From assembly GCF_028583425.1 (NCBI RefSeq), contig NC_072793.1, positions 62,315,028 to 62,379,027 on the forward strand: a stretch of DNA of 64,000 nucleotides. Reading direction: 5' to 3'. Of the stretch, positions 1-9,990 are shown one piece after another. Position numbers and translations under genes: made by a program. How positions within the stretch are numbered: position 1 is the stretch's first letter; the number at the start of each line of letters is the position of its first letter. The stretch comes from Eublepharis macularius. Taxonomy: Eukaryota; Chordata; Lepidosauria; Squamata; Eublepharidae. The notes below the pieces were generated by a model. That model saw nothing but the letters and a program-made list of their open reading frames with translations. It had not been told where the DNA came from and made no database searches.

Positions 1-12
1 GGATTGGGCAGT

Positions 13-286
13 AAGGGTTGCCAGGTCTCCCTTCAACTGGTGAGAATATGGGAAGACACAGGGTATGTGTGTGTGTGTTTGCGTGTGTGTGCGTGCGCGT
101 GCATGCAGCACTTACCTTAGTAATCCTCACACATATGCCTCTGCACCATGCTGCAATGGTGTCACTTCTAGAAGAGATGTTATCTCATGCGGGGGCAGAA
201 GCACGTGCATGCTTTGTGCCAGCATGCTGGCAAAGGAGAAAAACTCTAGGAGTTTGCCCGCCACTGGATGGTACCTGGCAACCCTA
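13..286. mobile_element. Short TIR DNA element, 'GGGTTGCCAGGT' family
   Basis: The left end reads AAGGGTTGCCAGGT and the right end is its inverse, ACCTGGCAACCCTA, so the element is bounded by 13-14 bp terminal inverted repeats. It has no transposase and is non-autonomous. A GT microsatellite lies inside it. A TGTCACTTCTAGAAGAGATG block at 159-178 is a decayed form of the ETS/CRE-like palindrome seen in larger relatives at 15.6, 31.7 and 34.4 kb. No target duplication is clear. The superfamily is not assigned. Confidence 0.7.
62..106. repeat. (GT)n microsatellite, interrupted
   Basis: This is alternating GT/GC purine-pyrimidine sequence with TTTGCG and GCGTGCGCG interruptions. It may be prone to Z-DNA. 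It has no coding value: the cysteine/valine-rich open frames across it are artefacts of the repeat. Confidence 0.9.
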
Positions 287-410
287 CGAGGCAGCAGAGA
301 ACAATGTCAGGCTGAGCTGCTCCTTAGGTGAGGCAGGGCCAGCAAGTTCCAAACCTAGGGAAGGCCCTGCAGGCTCAAAGGAACAGCACTGTTTAGCTGT
401 GTGTGAAAGT

Positions 411-628
411 AGAGTTGCCAGGTTCAGGTTGGGAAATTCCTGGAGATTTGGGGAGTGGAGCCTGGACAGTGTGGGGTTTGGGGAGTGGAGAGACCTCAGT
501 AGGGTATAATGCCATAGAGTTCACCCTTCAGAGCAGCCATTTTCTCCAGGGGAATTGGTCTCTGTTGCCTGGAGAACAGTTGTAGTTCCGGGAGATCTCC
601 AGCTACCACCTGGAGGCTGGCAACCCTA
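411..628. mobile_element. Short TIR DNA element, 'TGCCA' family, 218 bp
   Basis: The ends are AGAGTTGCCA and TGGCAACCCTA. The interior has the blocks typical of this 0.2-kb subfamily: TTCCTGGAGATTTGGGG near the left end and GGGAGATCTCCAG near the right, with GCCATTTTCTCCAGGGG between. Related copies lie at 5128-5344, 31324-31541, 39799-40037 and 40038-40247. This copy is inverted relative to those at 31.3 and 39.8 kb. Confidence 0.75.
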
Positions 629-1861
629 TGGAATAAATAATGGGATCATGGCAGTTGGTGATGAGGGTGGGTAAAGGGGGGAACTCTGTGTGATGGGTGC
701 CCCTGAGGCATCACTGAACCCAATTGTGGGAAAAAACTAACATTTTTTCAGTATTCAAGGCCATTACAAGATGGATGGCAAACCCTTTTTTGCTGCCTCA
801 CTGAGATTTCTGATGAGCAGAAGAGGACAAAACGATTTGGCATTTCCAAAGTTTATTTTCATATAAACTTTCATTCTTTTTGTAAACATTCTGAAACTTT
901 CCTTTTGGCAGCACTTTCTCTACTCAGGACGGAATGACAGTGGGCAAGAAATGAGTATTCGTAATGATTTGTTGTAGACCATGTTGAAAAGAAGGATGAA
1001 CCAGCAAAGAGCTTAGTTTTTGCTGCTTCATGCTCATGTTTTTCAAAGTGAAAAATGGTCTCTCACTTCTCGGGCCTGGAAGACTGCAGACTCCTGCAGG
1101 ATAGGCGCATTTATACCAAATACATACTAAATCCAGCCCTGCATCTTGGAATGTCTTATACAGGCAAATGTAGTGGGGATTTTGAGTTAACTCCAGAAAA
1201 GGAAGAAAATCATATAAATTAGCTAGATATTAGTTTTTAAGGCCCTAAAAGGAGATCAGAAGAGAAATTGGGCTCTGTTATGTTACAGGTTTATTGTTAA
1301 GTGATACCATCTGGGATTGCAGCTTGAATCCACTTACACCAATGGAACACAATGACAAATTGCCATCATATATTTACACTAGCCTAATGATATTCTTCTG
1401 CTAGTGTTATGTTATGCTGGAGAAACTGGTACACTGGCAGGCAAAAATAGAAAGTGTTTGGGCTGTGGCAAGCGGACAAGCATAGCTGAGTCAGAGGTTG
1501 GTTCCTGCCAAATGCTGCCATAATGCTATGCCTACAAAAGAGGTGGTAAAAGTTCAGAGCCTCCCATTGGAGTAAATGGAGTTCACCTGACTGCCTTGTC
1601 CCTCCCTGTCCCCAGAGCTCCAAAAGCATTTAAAATGCAACAATGCTACAGCTAGTGCATCACCCCCACCAGCAGTATACAAAACTAAGTGACAGAACAT
1701 ACAACTCAAATAACAAGCTGCATAACATGCTCCTGGGAAATAAAACACTGCAGAAAGCATATATGCAGTTCCTTGAAAGAAGGGTCCCTCAGTGTACAGC
1801 AATGGTCTTGAACCAGTGTCTCAGATCCTCTAGTTTGGTTGCTTGCAGACCCTGTGGTGGG
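629..1861. other. Unassigned AT-rich intergenic sequence
   Basis: No coding sequence, RNA gene or clear repeat boundary is visible. Open frames here are short, overlap on both strands and lack recognisable domains. Confidence 0.6.
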
Positions 1862-2274
1862 TAGGGGTGCAATTCAGTATCACTATACTAAATATATAGC
1901 CAGATATATGCTGACTCAGCATTATCCAGCTATACCATATAAAAATAAAGAATACCAAATATATTCAGAATATCCAGCAAATGCAGCTCCAGCTGCTTCA
2001 AAGTGGCTGGCTGCTTCTAAGCTGTTTTTTCTTTTCTTTCTCAGGCTTTGCTGAGCTTTTTACTACAGGGGGGAATGAGGCAGAAGGGAGGGGGAGTGAG
2101 TGAGTGACCAACAGGTACAGGAGCTGAGGTTGTCTGGTCAGTCAGGGATTCCTTGATGGAAAGGAGACTTTTTCGAATTTGGCAGGGACATAAAAAGTAG
2201 ATTTTCAAGCAAGAGGTTATCCCCCACAGGCAACTGAAAATGCCAAATGATGTGCCATTCAACAGGACAGAAAA

Positions 2275-2955
2275 GATTTATCCACACAACATCTACATGA
2301 GGATCAAAGTAAAACCATATGTGTGTTGGAGTACACTAACAAAGCCAATTCCACAAAGAGGGTGATACTCAAGTTCTGGCTGTTGGTTTCCGACATACCT
2401 GGATGTTCCTGGCCACCAATAGTAGCCTTCCGATGGACTAGGAGCATGAGGGACATCATTATTCATTCAGATTTAGGATCCTCAATAAAGCAGCCTAATT
2501 CCCGATTTCCAGCAGGGCTTCATAGATGTGGACAGTGTAAAATGTGTCCATTGATTATGAATAAACAAGATTTAATAGATTTACATCTTAAAGAACCAGG
2601 GTTCTTTATGACATGTAATACCAACAATGTTGTTTATCTGATAAAATGTCCATGTGGCTCTTTATATATGGGCAACACTACACGCCCAGTCAAGGTCAGA
2701 CTTAGTGAGCACCAGTCCCATATCAGGAACCAAATCTTAAAAGCCCCTATGGTCTCTTGCTATGGAGAGAAGTCTCATGAGGAAACTGACATGAAATTTA
2801 CCATTTTATAGGTATCATTAGAAACCAACACCAAACTAGTTACCAGGGGCTTACGCAGGAAGGAGACTCTTTGGATTTTGAAGTTGTGTTGTCTAGCTCC
2901 AGAGGGCTTAAATACTGATAATGATTTTTCCAGTTTTTGGGGCTGAGAAGAAATT
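2275..2955 (+). mobile_element. Penelope-like retroelement remnant, GIY-YIG endonuclease region
   Basis: A 162-codon open frame (2323-2811) covers the linker and endonuclease of a Penelope-like element. A PPIVAF...RSMRD stretch at residues 31-43 resembles the linker between reverse transcriptase and endonuclease. A Cys cluster, CGQCKMC, is at residues 69-75. The GIY-YIG core is VVYLIKCPCG (103-112), LYMG (114-117), R121, R126 and EH (129-130). Sequence after 2811 still reads like the family C-terminus (LWILKL...PEGLN) up to about 2945. The reverse transcriptase is absent, so the copy is 5'-truncated; it is broken and not a host gene. The following AT-rich stretch to about 3.8 kb may be its 3' untranslated part. 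Confidence 0.82.
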
Positions 2956-4217
2956 GGGAACAGCTACATTGTCCCCTTTAAATTTTAAATTTTTGATTGT
3001 CGCATGGGAGGCAGGCACAAGAGGATTCAGTATAATTAACATGGGAAATTACAGCTCTCACACATCACCAGCTAAGGATTGAACATGCCAGCATGCCTGA
3101 ATAATTTTGCTTGTTATGTAAGTATAGCAGAAAACTATCAATGTAAGTTATTTTCTATAACTTTGTATGGAGATACAGTGTTTTGTTAAATACATTACAG
3201 AGCCTGTGATTCTTTGAAAAAGATTCATATTGAAATGGGATTTAAAGGATCTATACAACCTGTAGAACAAGTTTTGATCATGGCTCACCCTGTATCTGCA
3301 TGAAGGACCTACTGGCATCCAAGTGATTGATTAATCTATTCAACAAGGACTGCGTGTGCATGGATATTGAAACCAAGCTCTATGGACTTATAATGAATTA
3401 ACACATACCATGGTGCAATATGAACTCTTTTTAAATTCTCTAACGGAATTGTGAAATATTCTACGCTTGCCTTATGATTACTGTGTTTAATGAAGACTGA
3501 AGCACCACCTGCACTTTAGTAAGAATAATTTATTGTATATTTGAGATCTGAATAATGATGGTTCATTTGCAAATGCCACTTTAAGAGAGCAGTTCCTTGT
3601 TGATTTAGTGAAAGAGTTCATCCAAAAGCTTGTTCATCCAGTAACTTTGTGAACATACATGAATAATTGCCAGTTTGACTCTTGAGTAAATGATTGTGTG
3701 AATTATATTTATTGCTTGGGTATGACTTATATTTAGTAAGATTTTGTGGATTGTTTTTGGTGCTTGTTTTGCTTGTTTTGTTTTTGAGCATTTAGTGGAG
3801 CAGCAGGCCTCCCTCTGGATGTAGCTCTCAGAGAGCAACACTTGGAGGGGGGAGAGTCAGTTCAGCCTAGAGTACTGGCTGACCATCTCCCAGATATTGG
3901 AGGTCCTTAGGCACTTCAAGAACTTCACTGTCCGTGCTATATGACATGGAGTCCCTGGGACTGGTCATTGATCCTCTGAAAGTCAACTTACCACTCTTCA
4001 ATTCCCCTACTCTGGACTTTAGAGTGACTGAAGGGAGTGCACGCATCTTGTAGCTGCAAGCCCTGTCAGTCTGTGTTGGGGGGTTGGAGAAAAGCGCTCT
4101 TCCCAAAGTTGGTTGAAAACTATCAGGATGCTTTATCCAGTTGACATGGCACACTCACGGAGTGCTTGTGCAATGTTGGTGGTGGTTCGGCTGCTGTGCA
4201 GTTGAATGATGTATTGG

Positions 4218-4395
4218 TACTTGGTTCTGTTCTGTGGTTTCAATGGGCTTTTGCTCTGCCTGGCTTCTGGGAATGACACTGGTTCTGCTGGACTTGCAAC
4301 AGTGTCCCTTGTTTCAATTTGGTTCTGCTGGGATTCTCTGGTTTGACATTGGTTCTGTTAGGCTTTCTTGGTTCAGCTTGCATTGGGACTGGGTC
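4218..4395 (+). repeat. Degenerate minisatellite-like TTGGTTCTGCTGG repeats
   Basis: Variants of TTGGTTCTG(C/T)TGG recur at about 4218, 4280, 4320 and 4352, spaced 30-60 bases apart with CTTTCTTGG-like connectors. The array is diverged. It probably belongs to the surrounding candidate DNA element rather than standing alone. Confidence 0.5.
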
Positions 4396-4688
4396 TATGG
4401 CCAGTGGTTGCTTTGCCTCTGTATATATACAGAAACTTTGGGGTGAGGTGTTAGTGGACTCTCAGGACTAGGTTCCTGGTGGTTTTGGTGGAGTTTGCTT
4501 ATAAAAAGTCTCCCCCTAGCCCCCCGGATAATTTCCCCCATAGGGAATAATGGCCAAATATGTTTCTGAATAAAATCAGATCCAAATCCCATACTAGTTA
4601 ATTTTAACCCAAATATGTAATACTGAATATTTATGGTATTGAGACACCCAGATCCGAATAATACCAATTTTTTTTGCTGCACACCCCC

Positions 4689-5127
4689 AGTGGTGGTTTG
4701 CACCAGAAGAAAGATCATCTTCTGCATACAGTGTTTGGTAAAAAGTGAAGTAATAATGCGTATTTAAAACATAATGTGTACTTAAAACAGGGAGCCATGT
4801 CTGAAAAGACTGTGGGCTACTGGCCTACAGCTTCACATTTTGTAATACTAGCCTATGTTGTGTAAAACCAACCTAGATATCACAAAATTGTGCAAATTTT
4901 TCATTTCTCTAGATCTCTTCATTAAGTGGGAGGAAAGGGGGAAAAGGAGGTTTCAGGTTATGACGGAAAGGCCCGCAGTCTGTAGCTTGTACAGGATGTG
5001 TTGCAGACTTTAATTAGATTAAGTAGTGCTGGGTGTAACTGGTTTCAAGTTGCAGTAAAAGCCTTCTGGGGTGAATAAAGAAATACTGACAGTCTGTGTC
5101 TGAGAATACAAAAGTGAATCAAATAAT
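4689..5127. other. Unassigned intergenic sequence
   Basis: AT-rich, with no recognised coding or repeat feature. A short purine tract lies near 4930-4950. Confidence 0.55.
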
Positions 5128-5344
5128 GAGGTTGCCAACACCAGGTTGGGAAATTCCTGGAGATTTGGGGGCAGAGCTTGAGATGAACAGAGTTTGTGGA
5201 GGGGAAGGAGCTCAGCAGGGATATAATGCATTGGAGTTCACTGTCCAAAGCTGCCATTTGCTCCAGGGAAAATGATCTTTGTAGTCTGGAGAGCAGTTCT
5301 AATTCTGGGAGAAATTGAGGCCCCTTCTAAAGGTTGGCATCCTA
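5128..5344. mobile_element. Short TIR DNA element, 'TGCCA' family, older copy
   Basis: Begins GAGGTTGCCA and ends GGTTGGCATCCTAA, both diverged from the family ends. The interior blocks TTGGGAAATTCCTGGAGATT and GCCATTTGCTCCAGGG match the copy at 411-628 in the same orientation. More substitutions suggest an older insertion. Confidence 0.7.
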
Positions 5345-6354
5345 ACTCCAGCACTAGACAGAATGCACAGGTCCCTGAAATGACTGGTAAAAGAGGGAAA
5401 TGTAGTATTCATGATCGTCACACAGTACAGTTTTGTACATGAGTGCAGACAATGCACTAGGTAAAGACTGAACATCAGCTTTCTTGTTTACTGAGCCTTT
5501 TGCCATTCTTTTTTAGCGTAATGAACCACATTGGAGTTTAATTCAAATAACAAATATTGACAAATAGAGTATTTTATAAGAATTTATCGCATTTGAATGG
5601 AATCATGTTTGCTCATCTTTTGAATTGTAGGCAACCATTTCCCTTGTTGAACCATCTTTCAGATAGTTCTCTGAAATGCCCACACATATTTATAACTGAT
5701 CTTACACTGGTCATTGTGTATAATTTTTATAAAGGAACTGCCTGTGTTCATCACACATGTGGCTTGGCAAGCCCTGGGTTCTTGCATAATAAATGCAAAT
5801 TGTACATTCACATAAATATGTAAAATAGCCACATTCTTCTGGCTCATGATCCTATCTTGAAGGTGGCCACCTGGCCTTGAACAAATTGCTTACCCAGAAA
5901 CAGAATATCATTTGAACCTTTGGATGCTTTGGTAGTTTTTAGAGAGGATTATCCATTTCCTTGGAAAGTTAAACCCCAGCTGGGGCTGTTAAGTGTGCAC
6001 ATTAAGACACTGAGGACCATCCAAAGCTGAGAATAATACCTGCTCTGTGTTGCACTAATTCAGCTCTGACATCGATTTACCCTTCCTTAACAAGAATAAA
6101 AGGGAGACTAAACAGGTACTTCTCACCTTCACATCACAGATGTTAGGTGTCAATAAACTCACTAGTTTTAAAAAATCTCTGTGTTAGAAGAATACAAGTT
6201 GGGGACCTGCAAGGACTTGCAGAGGGCATCTCATCCCCCCCCCCACTATTTTCTCTTTCCTTCCCCTGGCAATCCCCATATCCACCACTTTTCCTGCTTC
6301 CTTCTGTCCTTCCCACCCTCCAACCTAACTTTTATCTCCCCCTCCATCTTCATC
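5345..6354. other. Unassigned intergenic sequence
   Basis: AT-rich single-copy-looking sequence. The 5540-5830 part is free of visible repeats and is a weak candidate conserved noncoding block. A short C-run lies near 6236-6244. Confidence 0.5.
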
Positions 6355-6500
6355 TATATTTATTGTTTCATTTATGCCCCACTATTCTCCACAGTGGAGG
6401 ACCAAAACAGCTTATATCATTTTCCTCTCCTCCATTTTATCCTCACAACAAACCTGGAAGGAAAGTTAGGCAGAGAATGTGTAACTGGCCAGTAAAGTAG
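6355..6500 (-). mobile_element. tRNA-type SINE fragment, antisense
   Basis: Read on the minus strand, this matches the 3' two-thirds of the SINE family also seen at 47835-48062: a tRNA-unrelated core with CTCACAGG-like text and a tail in GGGGCATAAATGAAACAATAAATA. The tRNA-like head is missing or too diverged. Confidence 0.6.
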
Positions 6501-6607
6501 CAACCTGTCAGGCCTGGGTGAGTCATGCAAGTCACTTGGTAGCAAATTGCCTATAATAAATCCTCCCTCAAGGTCTAAAACAATGGCCATCTAGAGCATT
6601 TGTTTCT

Positions 6608-6760
6608 TAAAGTGACAGGTGCTGCTTCTATTATTTAGAGGGGTTAATCCCTCCCCCTTTTTAAGATTTCAGATTTTTCTATAAACCTGGGGCATTTTTC
6701 AAGTTTGTAGAAAAATCTGTTTTGTCTGTTCATGGCTCCAGTCTCTGGTTCTATTGTTCA
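6608..6760 (+). repeat. Dispersed fold-back repeat, 'CAGATTTTTCT...AGAAAAATCTG' family
   Basis: The core is a hairpin: CAGATTTTTCTATAAACCTG pairs with the later CAAGTTTGTAGAAAAATCTG. It follows a GTGCTGCTTCTATTATTTAG lead and precedes TTCATGGCTCCAGTCTCTGG. Three other copies lie at 6926-7045, 40735-40910 and 61495-61690. No coding capacity. The class is unknown; it may be a MITE. Confidence 0.7.
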
Positions 6761-6776
6761 ACAGCAGCCAACCTAC

Positions 6777-6925
6777 AAAAGCCAGTGTAGTGTAGTGATT
6801 AGAGTTTCAGAATAGGATCTGGGAGACCTAGATATGAATCTCTACTCTGCCATGGAATTTACTGAGTGACCTTAGGCCAGTTACACATTTTCAACCCAAT
6901 TTACCTTACAGTGTTGTTATGTTTT
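6777..6925 (+). mobile_element. tRNA-derived SINE, 5' part
   Basis: Box A-like GTAGTGATTAGAG and box B-like ATATGAATCTC surround AGGATCTGGGAGACC, as in the Pol III head of squamate tRNA SINEs. The core GTGACCTTAGGCCAGTTACAC follows. The copy stops within the core, just before a fold-back repeat. Same family as 47835-48062. Confidence 0.75.
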
Positions 6926-7045
6926 TTGTAATATTTCATATCTTTCTGCAAACTTGGGGTATTTTTCAAGTTTATAAAAAGATCTGTCTTGTTTGGTCAT
7001 GGTTCCAGTCTCTGAATTTGATCTGGCCATTTTGAGAATTAGATA
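6926..7045 (+). repeat. Second copy of the fold-back repeat
   Basis: Matches the repeat at 6608-6760: TTTCTGCAAACTTGGGGTAT, then TTCAAGTTTATAAAAAGATC, then TCATGGTTCCAGTCTCTG. It also keeps the GGCCATTTTGAGAATTAGA block found in the copies at 40.9 and 61.7 kb. Confidence 0.65.
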
Positions 7046-7072
7046 TATTGATTGATGTTCTTGCAGGAAATA

Positions 7073-7318
7073 CAGTTTGGTGTAGTGGTTAAGAGCATGG
7101 AGAACCGGGTTTGATTCCCCACTCTTCCACTTGAAGTCAACTGGGCGACCTTGGGTCAGTCTAGGAGCTCTCTCAGCCCCACCCACCTCACAGCATGTTT
7201 GTTGTTGTGGGGATAATAATAACATACTTTGTTATTATTTGTAAACCGATCTGAGAGGGTGTTAAGTCATCCTGAAGGGCAGTATATAAATCGAATGTTG
7301 TTGTTGTTATTACATTCA
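7073..7318 (+). mobile_element. tRNA-derived CORE-type SINE with L2/CR1-like tail
   Basis: The tRNA-like head has box A (TGTAGTGGTTAAGAGCATGG) and box B (GGTTTGATTCC). A core with GCGACCTTGGGTCAGTC and CTCTCAGCCCCACC follows. The tail, TCCTGAAGGGCAGTATATAA, ends in (GTT)n. The tail matches the end of the LINE at 60440-60770, which identifies a likely mobilising partner. The copy at 25226-26375 is a close relative. Confidence 0.8.
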
Positions 7319-8595
7319 TAATGATGTGCCCATACCTATTCCTTTCTATAACTGAGCTCAGAGAAAGTGGGTTTGAAGCAGAAGCTAGCTGTATATGGAA
7401 CTAATTGGCTGGTGAATTTGATGTGATGTCTCCTTAGCAATTCTCCCCAGAGCAATTTTGTAAGTTTAAAAAAGTTTTTAAAAGAAAAGATTGAGTTTTT
7501 TAAAAGGCAAATATCTATGAACCTGTTTAATATGATCAGATCTTTTCCTTTCCATGACTGGCTAGTGAAAATGAAACTGTTTAATTCAGTTCTTTGGGTT
7601 TGCAGTATGTTCCATTTACTAGGCTATTGAGGGCAGAGATCTGCTCTTACTGAAATCACCTGTAGTCTATCAACTCCTTTCTTCTTCACCTCCTCCAGTA
7701 GCTTATCCTATAGCTTTGTTGGAGGGTATGGTAATGGATCTACCACCCCGGGCAACAGCAGTTAGGAATATTATTTACTGGCTCAAGTTCCTGATAGACA
7801 GCCAGTGTTGTCCTCTTCTCTAGCACCCCAGAATCCTACTAACTTGTTCAGAATCCACTCAACAATGGGAAAATTAGTAAAGACTTTTTGCCATGAATTT
7901 ATTAATTTCAATATATCTTTGAAACATTATAGATGATGACTGATTGCTAATAAGATTTGATTTTTTCAAAATGAAAGCAGCTACTCTAGTACCTTACCAA
8001 CAAAAATAATAGTCTTGTCTGTCATGTCTGTACCCCATCCATGCCATTATTTGATGCTGACCTGTTGTTCTGAACCAATGTTTCATGCTATAACTTGATG
8101 TCATATTGCCAGTGCCATAACTGCTTTGCTTTCACAGGCTTATTGAAGCTGCAGGTGTCTTATCTAACGGCTTTGGAAGCTCTCAGTGCTTCTGACCTTG
8201 TACACTGCTCGCTCCCATGAATTGCTATGTTTCAACTTTGATCTCCTGTTTTCTCAGTATCTCGACTTGATAGTAAAAATATGTGAGACATTCTCAGGAC
8301 GAGTTTGTGCCAAAAGTCCTGTTTTACTGATGGGAGTGGGGAGGAGTAAATGTGTTCGTTAAGAGGAATGGTTTTCCCACATGTTGTCATTCCTGTCAAC
8401 CTGTTCTTACTGCTTAGTTGCTTCCCTTGCTTCTGAGTAATTCTATGGACATATCTGTGGAACTGATCTGATTCCTGAATAAAACCTTTAACCAAGAGCC
8501 TGGATTCTTGCTGTGATGGTACAGGGCTCTATCTACCATAGCCTGTCATCCATAGCCTGACATTGTCTTTCTCATCTCTGCCTTTGTTTAGGGAG
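7319..8595. other. Unassigned intergenic sequence
   Basis: No gene, repeat boundary or RNA recognised. Base composition is AT-rich and even throughout. Confidence 0.55.
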
Positions 8596-8800
8596 TCAAG
8601 TGGCCAGGCTAAGAATTCTGAGGCACTGTGACACTGAGAGATCTCTGTCTTTTGGTGCTACACCTCTGAAGATGCCAGCCACAGCTGCTGGCGAAACGTC
8701 AGGAACTACAATGCCAAGACCACGGCAATACAGCCCGGAAAACCCACAACAACCATCATTCTCCGGCCGTGAAAGCCTTCGACAATACATTCTGAGGCAT
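8596..8800 (+). repeat. Dispersed repeat with hammerhead-like hairpin
   Basis: The segment CTGAAGA (8666-8672), a GCCAGC/GCTGGC stem (8674-8679 with 8687-8692) and GAAA (8693-8696) follow the order of hammerhead ribozyme box 1, helix II and box 2, with one extra base before helix II. The rest, through CAGCCCGGAAAACCCACAAC, is a sequence type I recall as repetitive in squamates. A 70-codon open frame across it is not a recognisable protein. Penelope-like elements are known to carry hammerhead motifs, so this may be a relic of one. Confidence 0.5.
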
Positions 8801-8866
8801 GTTTTCTATTAGCCATTTAATCTGCAATTGTCAGGATTTGTCCACTCAGTCTTTATGGATCACCGA

Positions 8867-8982
8867 GGGCCAAGCTACACATGACGAATGACACTTGAGG
8901 CAAGTGGATTGAGTGGAGGGCAAGTGAACAGGGAGAAATACACTTGCTGTTCAAGTGTCATTCGTCATGTGTAGCTTGGCCC
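8867..8982. mobile_element. Fold-back element, 116 bp, 'GGGCCAAGCTAC' ends
   Basis: The arms are GGGCCAAGCTACACATGACG at the left and its exact inverse at the right, continuing through AATGACACTTGA with little mismatch. The short centre reads GGATTGAGTGGAGGGCAAGT. No coding sequence. It shares its outer 20-25 bp with the 227-bp copy at 24477-24703, so it is a shorter subfamily. Confidence 0.8.
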
Positions 8983-9353
8983 TGAGATTACACTGTGGTC
9001 AGTCTGGTATTTTCTGTGTTGTTTCATCTCTAGTGTTGTATATTGCTGCTTTACAAGGCAAGTGCAGCTCCCCACTGTCCCATTTGGACAGTCAAAGCAC
9101 TATCAAGGATTCCCAGGGTTATTTGTATATAACAACAATAAAAAAAGAAAAGAAAAGAAGCATTGACTTTGGCCCTTGTACTTACAGCCCCATCTCCCTC
9201 AACAAGAGTGTATGATCCAGCATTTATTCATGAGTGCCAGAAACAATACCTGAGAAAACAGGAATAATGGTATCAACCTCAAAACAATGTAATGAAAATG
9301 AATTTGCAGGGTGAAGCAGGGCCTTCGCTGTAGAGGATTTGTTGATCTGGAGC

Positions 9354-9431
9354 ACAAGTGAATGGGGAGGAATACATGTGAGTCTGTTCACTTGCCATTC
9401 AAGTGTCATTCGTCACTTGTAGCTTGGCCCA
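9354..9431. mobile_element. Fold-back element remnant
   Basis: The right half of the 116-bp type: CAAGTGAATGGGGAGGAATA, then TTCAAGTGTCATTCGTCACT, then TGTAGCTTGGCCC. The left arm is not recognisable. Confidence 0.65.
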
Positions 9432-9678
9432 TAGCAGGATCATGCCCATGGGGATGAATTTTTATGGAAAATGTAGCACTTTACTAAACCCCATTTCCAT
9501 TCTGCTTGCCACTGAATGTAGAAAAAGGACAGCTGAGCGGCACAAAAGGTTGCAGTAGAATACAGGAGATGCCTGAGACATCATTCCACAATCAATTCTA
9601 GCATCAATTGCTTCTTGCTAACTCAGATCCCACTTGGTTTTTTTATTGGCCAGCAACTGCCTAGCACTTAGGAGTTTA

Positions 9679-9977
9679 AAGGTAAAGGTAGTCCCCTGTG
9701 CAAGCACCGAGTCATTACTGACCCATGGGGTGACATCGCATCCCAACGTTTTCTTGGCAGACTTTTGTTACAGGGTAGTTTGTCATTGCCTTCCCCAGTC
9801 ATCTACACTTTACTCCCAGGAAACTGGGTACTCATTTTACCAACCTCGGAAGAATGGAAGGCTGAGTCAACCTTGAGCTGGCTATGTGAACCTAGCTTCC
9901 GCCAGAATCGAACTCAGGTCATGAGCAGAGCTTGAGCTGCAGTACTGCAGCTTACCACTCTGAGCCACGGGGCTCTT
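9679..9977 (-). mobile_element. Sauria-type SINE with BovB-like tail, full length
   Basis: Read on the minus strand: GAGCCCCGTGGCTCAGAGTG (tRNA-like box A), then CCTGAGTTCGATTC (box B), the body, and GACTACCTTTACCTTT at the 3' end, which is the BovB-type tail of Sauria SINEs. It is flanked by a perfect 13-bp target duplication, ACTTAGGAGTTTA, at 9666-9678 and 9978-9990. This shows insertion by target-primed reverse transcription and fixes both ends. The open frame inside it is not a gene. Confidence 0.93.
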
Positions 9978-9990
9978 ACTTAGGAGTTTA

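Larger units (their letters stand above)
1862..4688. other. Possible hAT-like composite with a Penelope-like element inside
   Basis: The left edge reads TAGGGGTGCAATTC. The right edge contains GCACACCCCC, giving a rough inverted match to it. Both flanks hold self-complementary TTCGGTAT/ATACCGAA-like AT-rich blocks (1870-1975 and 4560-4670). Squamate hAT-type non-autonomous elements often begin TAGGGGTGTGCA. The Penelope-like remnant at 2275-2955 would then be a later insertion. The ends are imperfect and no target duplication was seen, so this may be two separate fragments. Confidence 0.25.

Noticed and set aside
9634-9876. 80-codon frame rich in Leu/Ser
   Set aside because: It overlaps the Sauria-type SINE, antisense to it.
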